Assembly: GCA_009772925.1 (NCBI GenBank)
Contig: WOUQ01000006.1
Coordinates: forward strand, 1-64,000
Source: a bacterium
GTDB taxonomy: Bacteria; Pseudomonadota; Gammaproteobacteria; Burkholderiales; Thiobacillaceae
Direction: 5' to 3'
Length of the DNA stretch: 64,000 bases
Shown here: piece after piece, positions 52,334 through 63,588 of the stretch
Layout: each line of letters begins with the position of its first letter
Position numbering within the stretch: the first letter of the stretch is position 1
Notes under the pieces: model-generated
Databases searched by the model: none
Seen by the model: the letters and a program-made list of their open reading frames with translations, nothing else
Told to the model about the DNA's origin: nothing
Translations under genes and position numbers: made by a program

Positions 52334-54175
52334 TCAGGTAATCACGAACGCGCGGATGGCGGCTTCCACGCCGGCGGCGTCCAGGCCGCAGCGCCGCAGC
52401 AGTTCGGCCGGATCGCCATGCTCGACGAAACGGTCGGGCAGGCCCAGGTGCAGGATGGGGCGAACCACGCCCATCTCGGCCAGGGCTTCGGCGACGGCGG
52501 CGCCGGCGCCGCCCATGACCACGTTCTCCTCGACGGTCACCAAATGACTGTGGGTTTCGGCGAGCCGGTGCAGCAAATCGCGATCCAGCGGTTTGACGAA
52601 GCGCATGTCGGCGACGCTGGCGTCCAGCTTGTCGGCCGCCGCCAGGGCGGGTGCCAGCATGCTGCCGAAAGCCAGGATGGCGATATCGCGGCCCTCGCGG
52701 CGCGGCACGCCGCGGCCGATGGGCAGCGTCTCCAGGCCGGGATCGATGCTGGCACCTGGCCCGGTGCCGCGCGGATAGCGCACCGCGCTGGGGCCGTCGT
52801 GCTGGAACGCGGTGCTGAGCAGACGGCGGCATTCGTCCTCGTCGGAGGGCGTGGCGATGAGCAGATTGGGCACACAGCGCAGGAAGGAGAGATCGAAGGC
52901 GCCCGCGTGTGTGGGACCATCGGCGCCGACCAGGCCGGCGCGGTCGATGGCGAGCAGCACCGGCAGCTTCTGCAGGGCGATGTCGTGGATGAGCTGGTCG
53001 TAGGCGCGCTGCAGGAAGGTGGAATAGATCGCCACCACCGGTTTGCGGCCCTCGCAGGCGAGGCCCGCGGCGAAGGTGAGGGCGTGCTGTTCGGCGATGC
53101 CGACGTCGAAGTAGCGATCGGGGAAGCGCTGGGCGAAATCGTTGAGTCCGGAACCCTCGCACATGGCCGGGGTGATGCCCACCAGACGCTCGTCGGCCGC
53201 CGCCATGTCGGACAGCCACTGGCCGAACACCTCGGTGTAGCTGGGCTTGCTGGCGGCCTTGGCTTCGACGCCCACTTCGATCTTGAACTTGCCGACGCCG
53301 TGGTACAGGCAGGGATTGGCCTCGGCCGGGTTATAGCCGCGCCCCTTCTGCGTGATGATGTGCAGGAATTGCGGGCCCTTGAGCTGGCGGATGTTGGCCA
53401 GTGTCGGAATCAGCGCGTCCAGGTCGTGGCCGTCGATCGGCCCCAGGTAATTGAAGCCGAACTCCTCGAACAGGGTGCTGGGGGTCACCATGCCCTTCAG
53501 GTGTTCCTCGGCGCGCCGCGCCAGTTCGTGGATGGGCGGCAGATTCGAGAGCAGGCGCTCGCCGGTGCTGCGCAGGTTGTTGTAGAGGCGACCGGACATC
53601 AGCTTGGTCAGGTAGGCGTTGAGCGCGCCGACGTTGGCGCTGATCGACATGTCGTTGTCGTTGAGGATCACCAGCAGGTTGGCATCCATGGCGCCGGCGT
53701 TGTTGAGGGCCTCGAAGGCCATGCCGGCGGTCATGGCGCCGTCGCCGATGACCGCCACCACGCGACGCTCCTCGCCTTTCAGCCGGGCGGCGACGGCCAT
53801 GCCGAGGGCGGCGGAGATCGAGGTGCTGGAGTGGCCGGCGACGAAGGCGTCGTACTCGCTTTCCTCGCGCTTGGGGAAGCCCGACAGGCCATCGGTCTGG
53901 CGCAGGGTGTGCATGCGCTCGCGACGTCCGGTGAGGATCTTGTGCACGTAGGTCTGATGGCCGACGTCCCAGACGATGCGATCCTCGGGGGTGTCAAAGA
54001 CATGATGCAGGGCCAGGGTGAGCTCCACCACGCCCAGGTTGGAAGCCAGATGGCCTCCGGTCCTGGAGACGCTGTCGATGACGAAGGCGCGCAATTCGCC
54101 GGCCAGGGACTTCAGGTCGGCGCGAGCCATGGCCTTCAGGTCGGCGGGGCTGTGCAGGTTTTCCAGCAGGCTCAT
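52334..54175 (-). CDS. dxs: 1-deoxy-D-xylulose-5-phosphate synthase
   Basis: A 613-residue thiamine-diphosphate enzyme that condenses pyruvate and glyceraldehyde-3-phosphate, first step of the MEP isoprenoid pathway. It has [19 protein letters not shown] near residue 43, the ThDP-binding [20 protein letters not shown] (~148), a Tyr/His-rich GHDLDALI segment and [20 protein letters not shown] (~425) of the transketolase domain. Length normal. It lies 13 bp after ispA, so both isoprenoid genes share a transcript. Confidence 0.97.
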   Translation of the reverse strand: MSLLENLHSPADLKAMARADLKSLAGELRAFVIDSVSRTGGHLASNLGVVELTLALHHVFDTPEDRIVWDVGHQTYVHKILTGRRERMHTLRQTDGLSGFPKREESEYDAFVAGHSSTSISAALGMAVAARLKGEERRVVAVIGDGAMTAGMAFEALNNAGAMDANLLVILNDNDMSISANVGALNAYLTKLMSGRLYNNLRSTGERLLSNLPPIHELARRAEEHLKGMVTPSTLFEEFGFNYLGPIDGHDLDALIPTLANIRQLKGPQFLHIITQKGRGYNPAEANPCLYHGVGKFKIEVGVEAKAASKPSYTEVFGQWLSDMAAADERLVGITPAMCEGSGLNDFAQRFPDRYFDVGIAEQHALTFAAGLACEGRKPVVAIYSTFLQRAYDQLIHDIALQKLPVLLAIDRAGLVGADGPTHAGAFDLSFLRCVPNLLIATPSDEDECRRLLSTAFQHDGPSAVRYPRGTGPGASIDPGLETLPIGRGVPRREGRDIAILAFGSMLAPALAAADKLDASVADMRFVKPLDRDLLHRLAETHSHLVTVEENVVMGGAGAAVAEALAEMGVVRPILHLGLPDRFVEHGDPAELLRRCGLDAAGVEAAIRAFVIT

Positions 54176-54188
54176 GGGGACTTTCGCA

Positions 54189-55079
54189 TCAGTAGCGGCG
54201 CTCGACGATGAAACGCGCGATCTCGGACAGACGGCGGGCGGCCGGTCCGAAGGGCTCGATGGCGCGTTCGGCGTCGGCGATCAGTTCGGCCGAGTAGCCG
54301 CGGGCAGCGCGGGCCGACATCAGGGTGAGATAGGTGGCCTTGCCCTGAGCGGCATCCTTGCCGGCGGTCTTGCCCAGGGTGGCGGTATCGGTTTCCATGT
54401 CCAGCACGTCATCCATGACCTGGAAGGCCAGGCCGACGCAGCGGGCATAACGTTCCAGCCCGGCCCGGGCGGCCGGGTCCAGCGGCCCGGCGGAGAGGGC
54501 GCCGAGCAGGACCGCGGCCTGGATCAGCGCCCCGGTCTTGTGGATGTGCATGAATTCCAGTTCGGCCAGATCCAGGGTCTTGCCGGTGCTTTCGAGGTCC
54601 ACCGCCTGGCCGCCGGCCATGCCGCGGGAACCGGAGGCGCGCGCCAGCAGGCCGAGCATTTCCACGCGCGTTTCGCCATCCAGCCCGGGTAGCGGCCGTG
54701 CCAGCACGTCGAAAGCGAGGCTTTGCAGGGCATCACCCACCAGCAGGGCGGTGGCCTCGTCGAAGCGCACATGGCAGGTGGGCTTGCCCCGGCGCAGATC
54801 GTCATCGTCCATGCAGGGCAGGTCGTCGTGGGTCAGTGAATAGACATGGATCAGTTCCACCGCGCAGGCCGCCGGCTCGACGCGGTCGGCATCGGCGCCG
54901 GCCGCTTCACCGGCGGCGAAGGCCAGCATGGGCCGCACCCGCTTGCCGCCGCCCAGCGCGACATAGCGCATGGCGGCGTGCAGTCTTTGCGGGGCCAGGG
55001 ATTCCGCCGGCAGCGCCCGATCCAGGGCGCTTTCCATGCGCGTCTGCACGGCGCGGGACCAGGCGGCGAAATCAGCCAT
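54189..55079 (-). CDS. ispA: Farnesyl diphosphate synthase
   Basis: A 296-residue prenyltransferase with the first Asp-rich motif [16 protein letters not shown] (near residue 83) and the second [10 protein letters not shown] (~222). It extends dimethylallyl diphosphate with isopentenyl diphosphate to farnesyl diphosphate. [19 protein letters not shown] near residue 43 is the family's substrate-binding start. It overlaps xseB by 8 bp and precedes dxs, the order common in betaproteobacteria and gammaproteobacteria. Confidence 0.96.
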   Translation of the reverse strand: MADFAAWSRAVQTRMESALDRALPAESLAPQRLHAAMRYVALGGGKRVRPMLAFAAGEAAGADADRVEPAACAVELIHVYSLTHDDLPCMDDDDLRRGKPTCHVRFDEATALLVGDALQSLAFDVLARPLPGLDGETRVEMLGLLARASGSRGMAGGQAVDLESTGKTLDLAELEFMHIHKTGALIQAAVLLGALSAGPLDPAARAGLERYARCVGLAFQVMDDVLDMETDTATLGKTAGKDAAQGKATYLTLMSARAARGYSAELIADAERAIEPFGPAARRLSEIARFIVERRY

Positions 55080-55347
55080 CCCGGTTTTCCGGATCGAAAT
55101 CCTTCAGCACGCCGTTCTCCAGAATCTTCACCTGCTGTTCGGCTTCGTCGAGGGTACGTTGACAGTATTGCGAGAGCAGCATGCCGCGCTTGTAGCCGGC
55201 CAGAGATTCCTCGAGGGAAAGTTGACCGGCCTCCAGCTTCTCGACGAGCTGTTCCAGCTCGCGCATGGCCCCCTCGAAATCCTTGGGCGCGTTCTCCGCC
55301 GGGAAAAGCTCCTGATTGGCGGAAGTGGGTTTCGTGGTCTTCGGCAT
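55072..55347 (-). CDS. xseB: Exodeoxyribonuclease VII small subunit
   Basis: A 91-residue helical subunit that joins XseA to degrade single-stranded DNA. FEGAMRELEQLVEKLEAGQL (residues ~24-43) then SLEESLAGYKRGMLL is the XseB signature. The upstream part of the frame (before ATG 55347) falls into the tRNA gene, so ATG 55347 is used. It overlaps ispA. Confidence 0.95.
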   Translation of the reverse strand: MPKTTKPTSANQELFPAENAPKDFEGAMRELEQLVEKLEAGQLSLEESLAGYKRGMLLSQYCQRTLDEAEQQVKILENGVLKDFDPENRDG

Positions 55348-55361
55348 GGCGGTGGGGGGAT

Positions 55362-55438
55362 TGGTGGGCCCGCAGGGACTTGAACCCTGGACCAAAGGAT
55401 TATGAGTCCTCTGCTCTGACCAACTGAGCTACAGGCCC
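55362..55438 (-). tRNA. tRNA with CAU anticodon, probably tRNA-Ile2
   Basis: A 77-nt cloverleaf on the minus strand: acceptor stem GGGCCTG paired with CGGGCCC, D-loop AGCTCAGTTGGTCAGAGC, anticodon loop CTCATAA (anticodon CAU), T-arm with GGTTCAAGTCC, and an encoded CCA end. C4-G69 and C5-G68 pairs are those recognised by TilS, which turns CAU into an isoleucine AUA reader, so Ile2 is favoured over elongator Met. It lies between rpoD and xseB. Confidence 0.9.
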
Positions 55439-55469
55439 GGCGGGGCGGACTGGCCTCCCCATGCAACGG

Positions 55470-57437
<1,968 letters not shown>

Positions 57438-57535
57438 TGTTGGAGTCACTCCGTGAGAAACTGCGGAAAAACGCAATATTATACATGAACTTGGGTGCCC
57501 GGTCTGGGGCTGGTGCAAAGTTGGACCCGCTTTGC

Positions 57536-59254
57536 TCAGGCAGGTTTCCGGTTTTTCAGGGAAGCCAGCAGGCGGGCTTTTTCCTGCGCGCTGAGTTGAC
57601 TGGGTTTGCGCGCCGACAATTCGCGCACCGTGCTGCCGCCGGCCTGTGCCAGCAGGGATTTCAGGGCGCCCTGGAAATCGGCTTCCACATCTTCCTCCGC
57701 CCCCCAGTTCATGGTTGCGGAATTGGCGGATTCAAGAGGGGCCTGTTCGGGTTTTCCGCGAAAATGCTCGAGCAGGGCGGGCCGGCTGAGTTCCGGATGT
57801 TCACGCAGCAGGGCGGCCACGGAGGCCAGCGCCTGGGCGTCGATATCCCCGCTTTCGGGCAGATCGGACAGGCGCGCGGCGCGCGACGGGTCGTCCAGGA
57901 GGGCTTGTAGCAGGACCCGCCACAGGCTGGGCTGCACGGCTGCCCTGCCGGCCGGCTGCGCGCGTCCAGCCGGCTTGCCGGAAAATCCGGTGGCGCGGGC
58001 CGGGCCTGGGGTGTCGAGCCCGCTCAGTTCGCCCAGCCGCCGGAGCAGCGCCCTCGCCAGCAGGGGGGCCTGGGTGAGCTTGGCAAGATGCGGCTTGGCC
58101 AGGGTGGCGAGGCGCACCTTGCCTTCCTGGGAGGACAGGTCGGTCTGGGCGGTGAGTTCGGCGAACAGGAAATCCGAGAGGGGCGTGGCCTTGTCGCACA
58201 GCTTGCGGAAGGCCTCCGCCCCCTGGGTCTGGACGAAGCTGTCCGGATCCTCGCCCTCGGGCAGGAACAGGAAGCTGAGCAGCTTGCCGTCCCGGACCTG
58301 CGGCAGGCTGTTCTCCAGGGCGCGCCAGGCGGCCTTGCGGCCGGCGTTGTCGCCGTCGAAGGCGAAGACGATCTCGTCCACCAGGCGCAGGAGGCGGGTG
58401 AGGTGATCCGGGGTGATGGCGGTGCCCAGGGTGGCCACCGCGTTCTGCACCCCGTATTGGTCCAGCATCACCACGTCCATGTAGCCCTCCACCACCAGCA
58501 CCCGGTTCTCGCCCTGGATGGCGCGGCGGTGCTCGTGCAGGCCGTAGAGTTCGCGACCCTTGTGGAACAGTGGGGTTTCCGGCGAATTGAGGTACTTGGG
58601 TTCGCCCGCGCCCATGACCCGGCCACCGAAGGCGATGACCTTGCCGCGCTCGTTGCGGATGGGAAACATGACGCGGTCGCGGAAGCGGTCGTAGCGCTTG
58701 CCCTCGTTGGCGATGACCAGGCCGGCTTCCACCAGCAGCGGGTCCTGGTAGTCGGCGAAGGCGGCGGCGAGCGGCTGCCAGTCGTCGGCGGCGTAGCCCA
58801 GGGCGAAGCGGGCGGCGGTCTCGCCGGTGACGCCGCGCTTCTTCAGGTAGGCGATGGCCGGCTCGGCGGTCTTCAGGGCCTGGCGGTAGTGGCGGCCGGC
58901 GACTTCCATGCGCTCGTAGAGCTTGTCGCGCCGGGTTTCCTCCTCCGGCGCCTGCCGGCTGCCGTCGTCGGGTACCTGCAAGCCGACCTGCCCCGCGAGT
59001 TCCTTCACCGCCTCGACGAAGCCGTAGCCGGCGTGTTCCATGAGGAAGGTGATGGCGGTACCGTGCGCGCCGCAGCCGAAGCAGTGGTAGAACTGCTTGG
59101 TGGGGCTCACCGAGAAGGAGGGGGATTTCTCGTTGTGGAAGGGGCAGCGGGCCTGGTAGTTGGCGCCGGCCTTCTTGAGGGGGACGTAACGCTCGACGAC
59201 CGCGACGATGTCGGTGCGGTCGAGCAGTTGCTGGATGAAATCCTGGGGGATCAT
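57536..59254 (-). CDS. dnaG: DNA primase DnaG
   Basis: A 572-residue primase. The zinc-binding domain has [13 protein letters not shown] and [11 protein letters not shown] (C-x2-H...C-x2-C, residues ~38-66). The TOPRIM catalytic core contains [11 protein letters not shown] (~258) and [14 protein letters not shown] (~308). A C-terminal helicase-binding domain follows. It makes RNA primers for replication. Length is a little shorter than in E. coli. Lies between yqeY and rpoD in the conserved operon. Confidence 0.97.
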   Translation of the reverse strand: MIPQDFIQQLLDRTDIVAVVERYVPLKKAGANYQARCPFHNEKSPSFSVSPTKQFYHCFGCGAHGTAITFLMEHAGYGFVEAVKELAGQVGLQVPDDGSRQAPEEETRRDKLYERMEVAGRHYRQALKTAEPAIAYLKKRGVTGETAARFALGYAADDWQPLAAAFADYQDPLLVEAGLVIANEGKRYDRFRDRVMFPIRNERGKVIAFGGRVMGAGEPKYLNSPETPLFHKGRELYGLHEHRRAIQGENRVLVVEGYMDVVMLDQYGVQNAVATLGTAITPDHLTRLLRLVDEIVFAFDGDNAGRKAAWRALENSLPQVRDGKLLSFLFLPEGEDPDSFVQTQGAEAFRKLCDKATPLSDFLFAELTAQTDLSSQEGKVRLATLAKPHLAKLTQAPLLARALLRRLGELSGLDTPGPARATGFSGKPAGRAQPAGRAAVQPSLWRVLLQALLDDPSRAARLSDLPESGDIDAQALASVAALLREHPELSRPALLEHFRGKPEQAPLESANSATMNWGAEEDVEADFQGALKSLLAQAGGSTVRELSARKPSQLSAQEKARLLASLKNRKPA

Positions 59255-59276
59255 GCCCAGGATTCTAGTCGGTGGA

Positions 59277-59720
59277 TCAGCCCAGGACGGCCTTGACTTG
59301 GCCGGAGACGCTGGTCATGTCGGCACGGCCGGCAAGCCGGGGCTTCAGCCAGGCCATGACCTTGCCCATGTCCCTGGCGGAGGCGGCACCGGTTTCCGCC
59401 ACCGCCTGCTTCACCAGGGCGGCCACTTCCTCGGCGGACAAGGGCTGGGGCATGTAGGCGGAGAGCACGCCGATCTCGAATTTCTCCTGGTCCGCCAGGT
59501 CCATGCGGTTCGCGGCCTCGTACTGGGTGGCGGAATCCTTGCGCTGCTTCAGGAGTTTCTCGATGACAGCGGTGACGGCGGCGTCGTCCAACTGGATGCG
59601 CTCGTCCACCTCCCGCTGCTTGATGGCGGCGAGCAGCAGGCGCACGGCGGACAGGCGGGCCGAATCCTTGGCGCGCATGGCGGTCTTCATGTCTTCGGTG
59701 ATGCGTTCCTTGAGCGTCAT
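59277..59720 (-). CDS. yqeY: GatB/YqeY-domain protein
   Basis: A 147-residue helical protein homologous to the C-terminal tRNA-binding domain of GatB. It has LKERITEDMKTAMRAKDSAR at the start, LSAYMPQPLSAEEVAALVKQ near residue 86, and GKVMAWLKPRLAGRADM near the end. Exact cellular role unproven. It sits between rpsU and dnaG, its typical place. A terminator-like hairpin separates it from rpsU. Confidence 0.93.
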   Translation of the reverse strand: MTLKERITEDMKTAMRAKDSARLSAVRLLLAAIKQREVDERIQLDDAAVTAVIEKLLKQRKDSATQYEAANRMDLADQEKFEIGVLSAYMPQPLSAEEVAALVKQAVAETGAASARDMGKVMAWLKPRLAGRADMTSVSGQVKAVLG

Positions 59721-59751
59721 GGCGATTCCGGATCGAAAGACAGCAATGCAT

Positions 59752-59787
59752 GGCAAAAAAGCAAACGGGCCTGTTGTACAGGCCCGT
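59752..59787 (-). terminator. Internal hairpin terminator/attenuator after rpsU
   Basis: A perfect 10-bp stem (ACGGGCCTGT / ACAGGCCCGT) with a 3-base loop, followed on the minus strand by TTTGCTTTTTTG. It matches the known partial terminator between rpsU and dnaG in the macromolecular-synthesis operon, which lowers expression of the distal genes. Confidence 0.85.
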
Positions 59788-59812
59788 GGCTTGAAGCGGC
59801 TGAAGCAGCCGA

Positions 59813-60025
59813 TCAGTACATCTTGGGCGGCAGGGTCTGGCTGCGCAGGCGCTTGTGATGACGCTTCACGGCGGCGGCCAGCTTGCGCTTGCGTTCTTGG
59901 GTCGGCTTCTCGTAGAACTCGCGAGCACGCAGTTCGGTCAGCAGACCGGTTTTCTCGATGGTGCGCTTGAAGCGGCGCATGGCGACTTCAAACGGCTCGT
60001 TTTCCTTGACTCGAACGCTGGGCAT
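59813..60025 (-). CDS. rpsU: 30S ribosomal protein S21
   Basis: A 70-residue, very basic protein, [20 protein letters not shown] at the start and [18 protein letters not shown] near the end. It helps 16S rRNA pairing with Shine-Dalgarno sequences. It is first in the rpsU-yqeY-dnaG-rpoD order and has a 132-bp gap to the divergent tsaD, which must carry its promoter. Confidence 0.97.
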   Translation of the reverse strand: MPSVRVKENEPFEVAMRRFKRTIEKTGLLTELRAREFYEKPTQERKRKLAAAVKRHHKRLRSQTLPPKMY

Positions 60026-60157
60026 GTCTCGTTCCTGCTACCTGTGAATGTGGGAGGGACCAAAAAAGGTGGCGGATTCTATACCGGGACCGCGTGTCGT
60101 TTCAATACAATTCAGACCTTTACCCGTAACCCCGCGCCAAAAGGCGCATGCAAGCTC

Positions 60158-61174
60158 ATGAAAATCCTCGGCGTCGAGTCCTCCTGCGATGAAACCGGCC
60201 TCGCCGTGTTCGATACCGAGGCGGGCCTGCTGGCCCATGCCGTCCACTCGCAGGTGGCCATGCACGCCGAGTACGGCGGCGTGGTGCCGGAACTGGCCTC
60301 CCGCGACCACATCCGCCGCGTCATCCCCCTCACCCGGGCCGTGCTGAAACAGGCGGGACTGGTCCTGGCCGACCTGGATGCCGTCGCCTACACCCAGGGA
60401 CCGGGCCTGGCCGGCGCCCTGCTGGTGGGTGCGGGTTTCGCCAACGCCCTGGCGGCGGCGCTGCGCATTCCCGCCCTCGGCATCCACCATCTGGAAGGCC
60501 ATCTGCTCTCGCCCCTGCTGGCGAATCCCCGGCCCGAGTTCCCCTTCGTCGCCCTGCTGGTGTCCGGCGGCCATACCCAGCTCATGCGGGTGGACGGGGT
60601 GGGGCGCTACGCGCTGCTGGGCGAGACGGTCGACGACGCCGCCGGCGAGGCCTTCGACAAGACCGCGCAACTGCTCGGCCTGGGCTATCCCGGTGGCCCC
60701 GCCCTCTCCAGACTGGCCGATACCGGTCATCCCTACCGCTTCGACCTACCCCGGCCCATGCTGCATTCCGGCGACCTGGAGTTCAGCTTTTCCGGCCTGA
60801 AGACCGCGGTGCTGACCCTGGTGAAGAAGGCGGGACTGGACAACCAGGCGGACATCGCCGCCGGCTTTCAGGCCGCGGTGGTGGACGTGCTGGCGGGCAA
60901 ATGCCTGGCGGCACTGAAGAAGACCGGCCTGCAGCGGCTGGTGGTGGCGGGCGGGGTAGGGGCCAACCGGGCCCTGCGCGCCCGCCTCGACGCCGAGACG
61001 GCGCAACGTCATCTCAGCGTGTTCTATCCGCCCCTGGATCTGTGCACCGACAATGGCGCCATGATCGCCTTCGCCGGTGGCTTGCGTCTGGCCGCCGGCC
61101 TGCCGGCCGCGGACGGCCGTTTTGCCGTGCGGCCGCGCTGGGATCTGGCCGAGCTGGTGGCGATCGCCGTCTAA
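60158..61174 (+). CDS. tsaD: tRNA N6-threonylcarbamoyladenosine transferase TsaD
   Basis: A 338-residue enzyme that moves threonylcarbamoyl to A37 of ANN-reading tRNAs. [15 protein letters not shown] starts the ASKHA fold. The metal-binding [12 protein letters not shown] has H-x3-H near residues 109-113. [11 protein letters not shown] (~135), [19 protein letters not shown] and [14 protein letters not shown] follow. ATG 60158 begins at the first strand. Divergent from rpsU. Confidence 0.97.
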   Translation: MKILGVESSCDETGLAVFDTEAGLLAHAVHSQVAMHAEYGGVVPELASRDHIRRVIPLTRAVLKQAGLVLADLDAVAYTQGPGLAGALLVGAGFANALAAALRIPALGIHHLEGHLLSPLLANPRPEFPFVALLVSGGHTQLMRVDGVGRYALLGETVDDAAGEAFDKTAQLLGLGYPGGPALSRLADTGHPYRFDLPRPMLHSGDLEFSFSGLKTAVLTLVKKAGLDNQADIAAGFQAAVVDVLAGKCLAALKKTGLQRLVVAGGVGANRALRARLDAETAQRHLSVFYPPLDLCTDNGAMIAFAGGLRLAAGLPAADGRFAVRPRWDLAELVAIAV

Positions 61175-61178
61175 CCTC

Positions 61179-61910
61179 TTAGGGTTTGAGACGGAGGTCG
61201 AACCTGAGGTCGAACTGCTGTTCCAGCAGGTCCAGCACGAAATCCGGGAAGGCCAGAGCCAGTCCGAGCGCGCCGAGGAGGAGCAGCACCAGCAGGGTGG
61301 AAAACACGCTGGCGGGGCGCAGCCAGCCCCAGTAACGGGCGGCGAGGAACACCATGTCCTTGCGGTGCTCGGTCATGCGCAGCCAGTCGCGCAGCAGCGA
61401 CAGGGCCAGCCAGACGGCGTAGCCGCCGGCCAGGGAGGCCAGCACCACGCGGAACACGGTGAGCAGGTCCCAATCCTGGATACCCTTGTAGAACAGGGAG
61501 ACCGCCCCGACACCCAGGGCGGCAAGGGTGGCCAGCACAATGTTGAGCAGCAGACGGCGCCGTTCACGGGCGAGGTCCTGCTGGCGCTTGATGAAGAAGC
61601 TGTCGATCTCGGCCTTGAAGTACTCCGTCTTCTCCTCCACCAGGCCGGCGATCTCCCGGCGCATGGCGGCGATACGGTCATCCAGCACCACGGTCAGGCG
61701 CTCGGCGGCGTAGTCCACCATCTCGCGCACGTCATCCTTGGTCATGCTGCGCTGGTTGTGCAACTCCTGGGAAATCTTGTCCAGCTTCTCGTCGATGGCC
61801 TGGCTGGCGTTGTCCACCACCTGACCGAGGCGGTCGCCGGCCCGGTCCACCGCCGCCTCGGAAGCGGCGATCAGGCTTTCGCGCGCATAGTCGATGGTTT
61901 TTTCAAACAT
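61179..61910 (-). CDS. Hypothetical coiled-coil membrane protein
   Basis: A 243-residue protein. The first 125 residues are long amphipathic helices with heptad-like spacing (RLGQVVDNASQAIDEKLDKI, AAMRREIAGLVEEKTEYFKA). Three TM helices follow (LLLNIVLATLAALGVGAVSL, VVLASLAGGYAVWLALSLLR, VFSTLLVLLLLGALGLALAF). It could be a scaffold or membrane-shaping protein. No family recognised. It ends 4 bp from the convergent tsaD and begins 2 bp after plsY, so it is transcribed with plsY. Confidence 0.75.
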   Translation of the reverse strand: MFEKTIDYARESLIAASEAAVDRAGDRLGQVVDNASQAIDEKLDKISQELHNQRSMTKDDVREMVDYAAERLTVVLDDRIAAMRREIAGLVEEKTEYFKAEIDSFFIKRQQDLARERRRLLLNIVLATLAALGVGAVSLFYKGIQDWDLLTVFRVVLASLAGGYAVWLALSLLRDWLRMTEHRKDMVFLAARYWGWLRPASVFSTLLVLLLLGALGLALAFPDFVLDLLEQQFDLRFDLRLKP

Positions 61911-61912
61911 GC

Positions 61913-62527
61913 TCAAGGTTTCTTGAACGCCTTTTCCTCGCCGGACAGCAGTTTGCGGATGTTGCGGTGGTGTCGCGCCAGCACCAGCAGGGAGAGCGCG
62001 GCCAGGATCACGGTCGGGTAGGTGCCATCCCCGCTTGCGCGCAATATGTAGTAACCATAGACCGGCGCCAGGCTGGCCGCCACCAGCGCCGACAGCGAGG
62101 AGACACGGGTGACGGCGAACACCGCGAGCCAGGTCGCCAACACCAGGCCGCCCAGGCCGGCATCCAGGGCCAGCAGCACGCCCAGCGCGGTGGCCACGCC
62201 CTTGCCGCCGCGGAAACCGTGGAACACCGGGAACAGATGGCCGATGAAGGCGGCGAGGGCGGCCAGATAGGGGGTCGGCGCTGGCAGGCCGTAGTGCGCG
62301 GTGGCCCACTGCGCCAGCAGCACGGCGCAGTAACCTTTCAAGGCGTCGCCGAACAGGGTGAGGGCGGCGGCGGACTTCCTGCCGGTGCGCAGCATGTTGG
62401 TGGCGCCCGGATTGCCGGAGCCATGGCTGCGCGGGTCGGGCAGACCGTAGATGCGGGCGACCAGGATGGCGAAGGAAATCGAGCCCAACAGGTAGGCGGC
62501 GAGCAATGTCAGAGCGGTGGCGAGCAT
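61913..62527 (-). CDS. plsY: Glycerol-3-phosphate acyltransferase PlsY
   Basis: A 204-residue five-helix membrane enzyme that transfers acyl from acyl-phosphate to glycerol-3-phosphate. The active-site motifs GSGNPGATNMLRTGRKSAA (near residue 36) and FHGFRGGKGVATALG (~99) are complete. It forms a divergent pair with folB (59-bp gap), as is usual with ygjD/tsaD-plsY-folB neighbourhoods. Confidence 0.96.
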   Translation of the reverse strand: MLATALTLLAAYLLGSISFAILVARIYGLPDPRSHGSGNPGATNMLRTGRKSAAALTLFGDALKGYCAVLLAQWATAHYGLPAPTPYLAALAAFIGHLFPVFHGFRGGKGVATALGVLLALDAGLGGLVLATWLAVFAVTRVSSLSALVAASLAPVYGYYILRASGDGTYPTVILAALSLLVLARHHRNIRKLLSGEEKAFKKP

Positions 62528-62586
62528 GAGTGAGGAGTGTTTGCGTACAATCGCGGCCTTTTCAGCGGTCGGTCGAACGGATTGCG

Positions 62587-62943
62587 ATGGATATCTTGTT
62601 TCTGCGGGACTTCCGCCTGGAGATGATTATCGGGCTGTACGAGTGGGAGCGCAAAGCGCCACAGCCGGTCATGATCGATCTGGAGATCGGCCTCTATGAC
62701 CACAAGGCCGGGCATACCGACAACGTCGCCGATACCATCGACTACGGCCAGGTGGCGGCGCGCATCCGGGAGGTGGTGGGCGGACGCGAGATTCGGCTGG
62801 TGGAAACCCTGGGCGAACTCATCGCCGATATCGTGCGCAACGAATTCGGCGCGCCCTGGGTGCGCGTGGCCGTGCGCAAGCTGGCCATCCTGCGCGGCGT
62901 CAAGGAACTCGGCATCGTCGTCGAGCGCGGTTCGCGGCTTTGA
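62587..62943 (+). CDS. folB: Dihydroneopterin aldolase
   Basis: A 118-residue enzyme of the folate pathway (dihydroneopterin to 6-hydroxymethyl-dihydropterin). LRDFRLEMIIGLYEWERKAP near residue 6 contains the substrate-binding segment and catalytic Glu, and RKLAILRGVKELGIVVER near the end has the catalytic Lys. ATG 62587 matches the family's usual start. Stop abuts the convergent methyltransferase gene. Confidence 0.94.
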   Translation: MDILFLRDFRLEMIIGLYEWERKAPQPVMIDLEIGLYDHKAGHTDNVADTIDYGQVAARIREVVGGREIRLVETLGELIADIVRNEFGAPWVRVAVRKLAILRGVKELGIVVERGSRL

Positions 62944-63588
62944 TCAGCCGGCGCGTCGCGCCAGCATCAGGAACACCGGGTAGGCCCTGGCGCCCTGTTC
63001 CGTTTCCTTGACGATTTCGAACACCGTTTCGAAGAGGGGCCGCGCAAAGCCTACCCGGGTGGTTTTATCCGCCAACAGCTCGCGCCCGAAGCCGTGATGC
63101 ACCTCCACCTCGATGCCGTGGAAGCTGCCGTCCTCCTTGTCCAGGTCGGCGATGCACAGCCAGCCACCGGGGTTGAGCAGGGTGTGGAAGGTCTTCAGGA
63201 TGGCCTCCGTATCTGGAATGTGGTGCAGCGTCATCGACGAGTAGATCAGGTCATAGCGCTCGTCCGGCAATGGGTCGGCGGTGAGATCGGCCTGCCGCGT
63301 GACCATGTTGGCGACACCCTGGGCCGCGATTTTCTCCTCCGCCACCGCCAGCATGCCGGCCGAGGTGTCCTTCAGGGTGATGTGGCCCAACTCGTCCTTG
63401 AGCGGGAAGCTCAGCAGGCCGGAGCCGCTGCCGTAGTCGAGGGCGGCCATGGACCTGGAAAGCGGCACGGCGGCGCGGATGCCCGCCGCGATTTTTTCGG
63501 CCCGTTCCCGGAATACCGGATTTTCGTCCCACTGACGCGCCTTGCTGTCGAAATGGGCGGCGTTGAGAACGACTTTGTCCACGCTCAC
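62944..63588 (-). CDS. Class I SAM-dependent methyltransferase
   Basis: A 214-residue enzyme with motif I ALDYGSGSGLLSFPL (near residue 48), the acidic post-I strand ending LKDTSAGML, and SSMTLHHIPDTEAILKTFH (~115), characteristic of small-molecule methyltransferases. It resembles UbiE-type methyltransferases but lacks their signatures, so the substrate is open. Overlaps the stop of the YjgR-like gene by 4 bp. Confidence 0.85.
   Translation of the reverse strand: MSVDKVVLNAAHFDSKARQWDENPVFRERAEKIAAGIRAAVPLSRSMAALDYGSGSGLLSFPLKDELGHITLKDTSAGMLAVAEEKIAAQGVANMVTRQADLTADPLPDERYDLIYSSMTLHHIPDTEAILKTFHTLLNPGGWLCIADLDKEDGSFHGIEVEVHHGFGRELLADKTTRVGFARPLFETVFEIVKETEQGARAYPVFLMLARRAG

Noticed and set aside
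55362-55438. tRNA as integration site for the accessory region
   Set aside because: The tRNA is about 24 kb from the accessory region, flanked by core genes on both sides, with no integrase or duplicated tRNA end seen.
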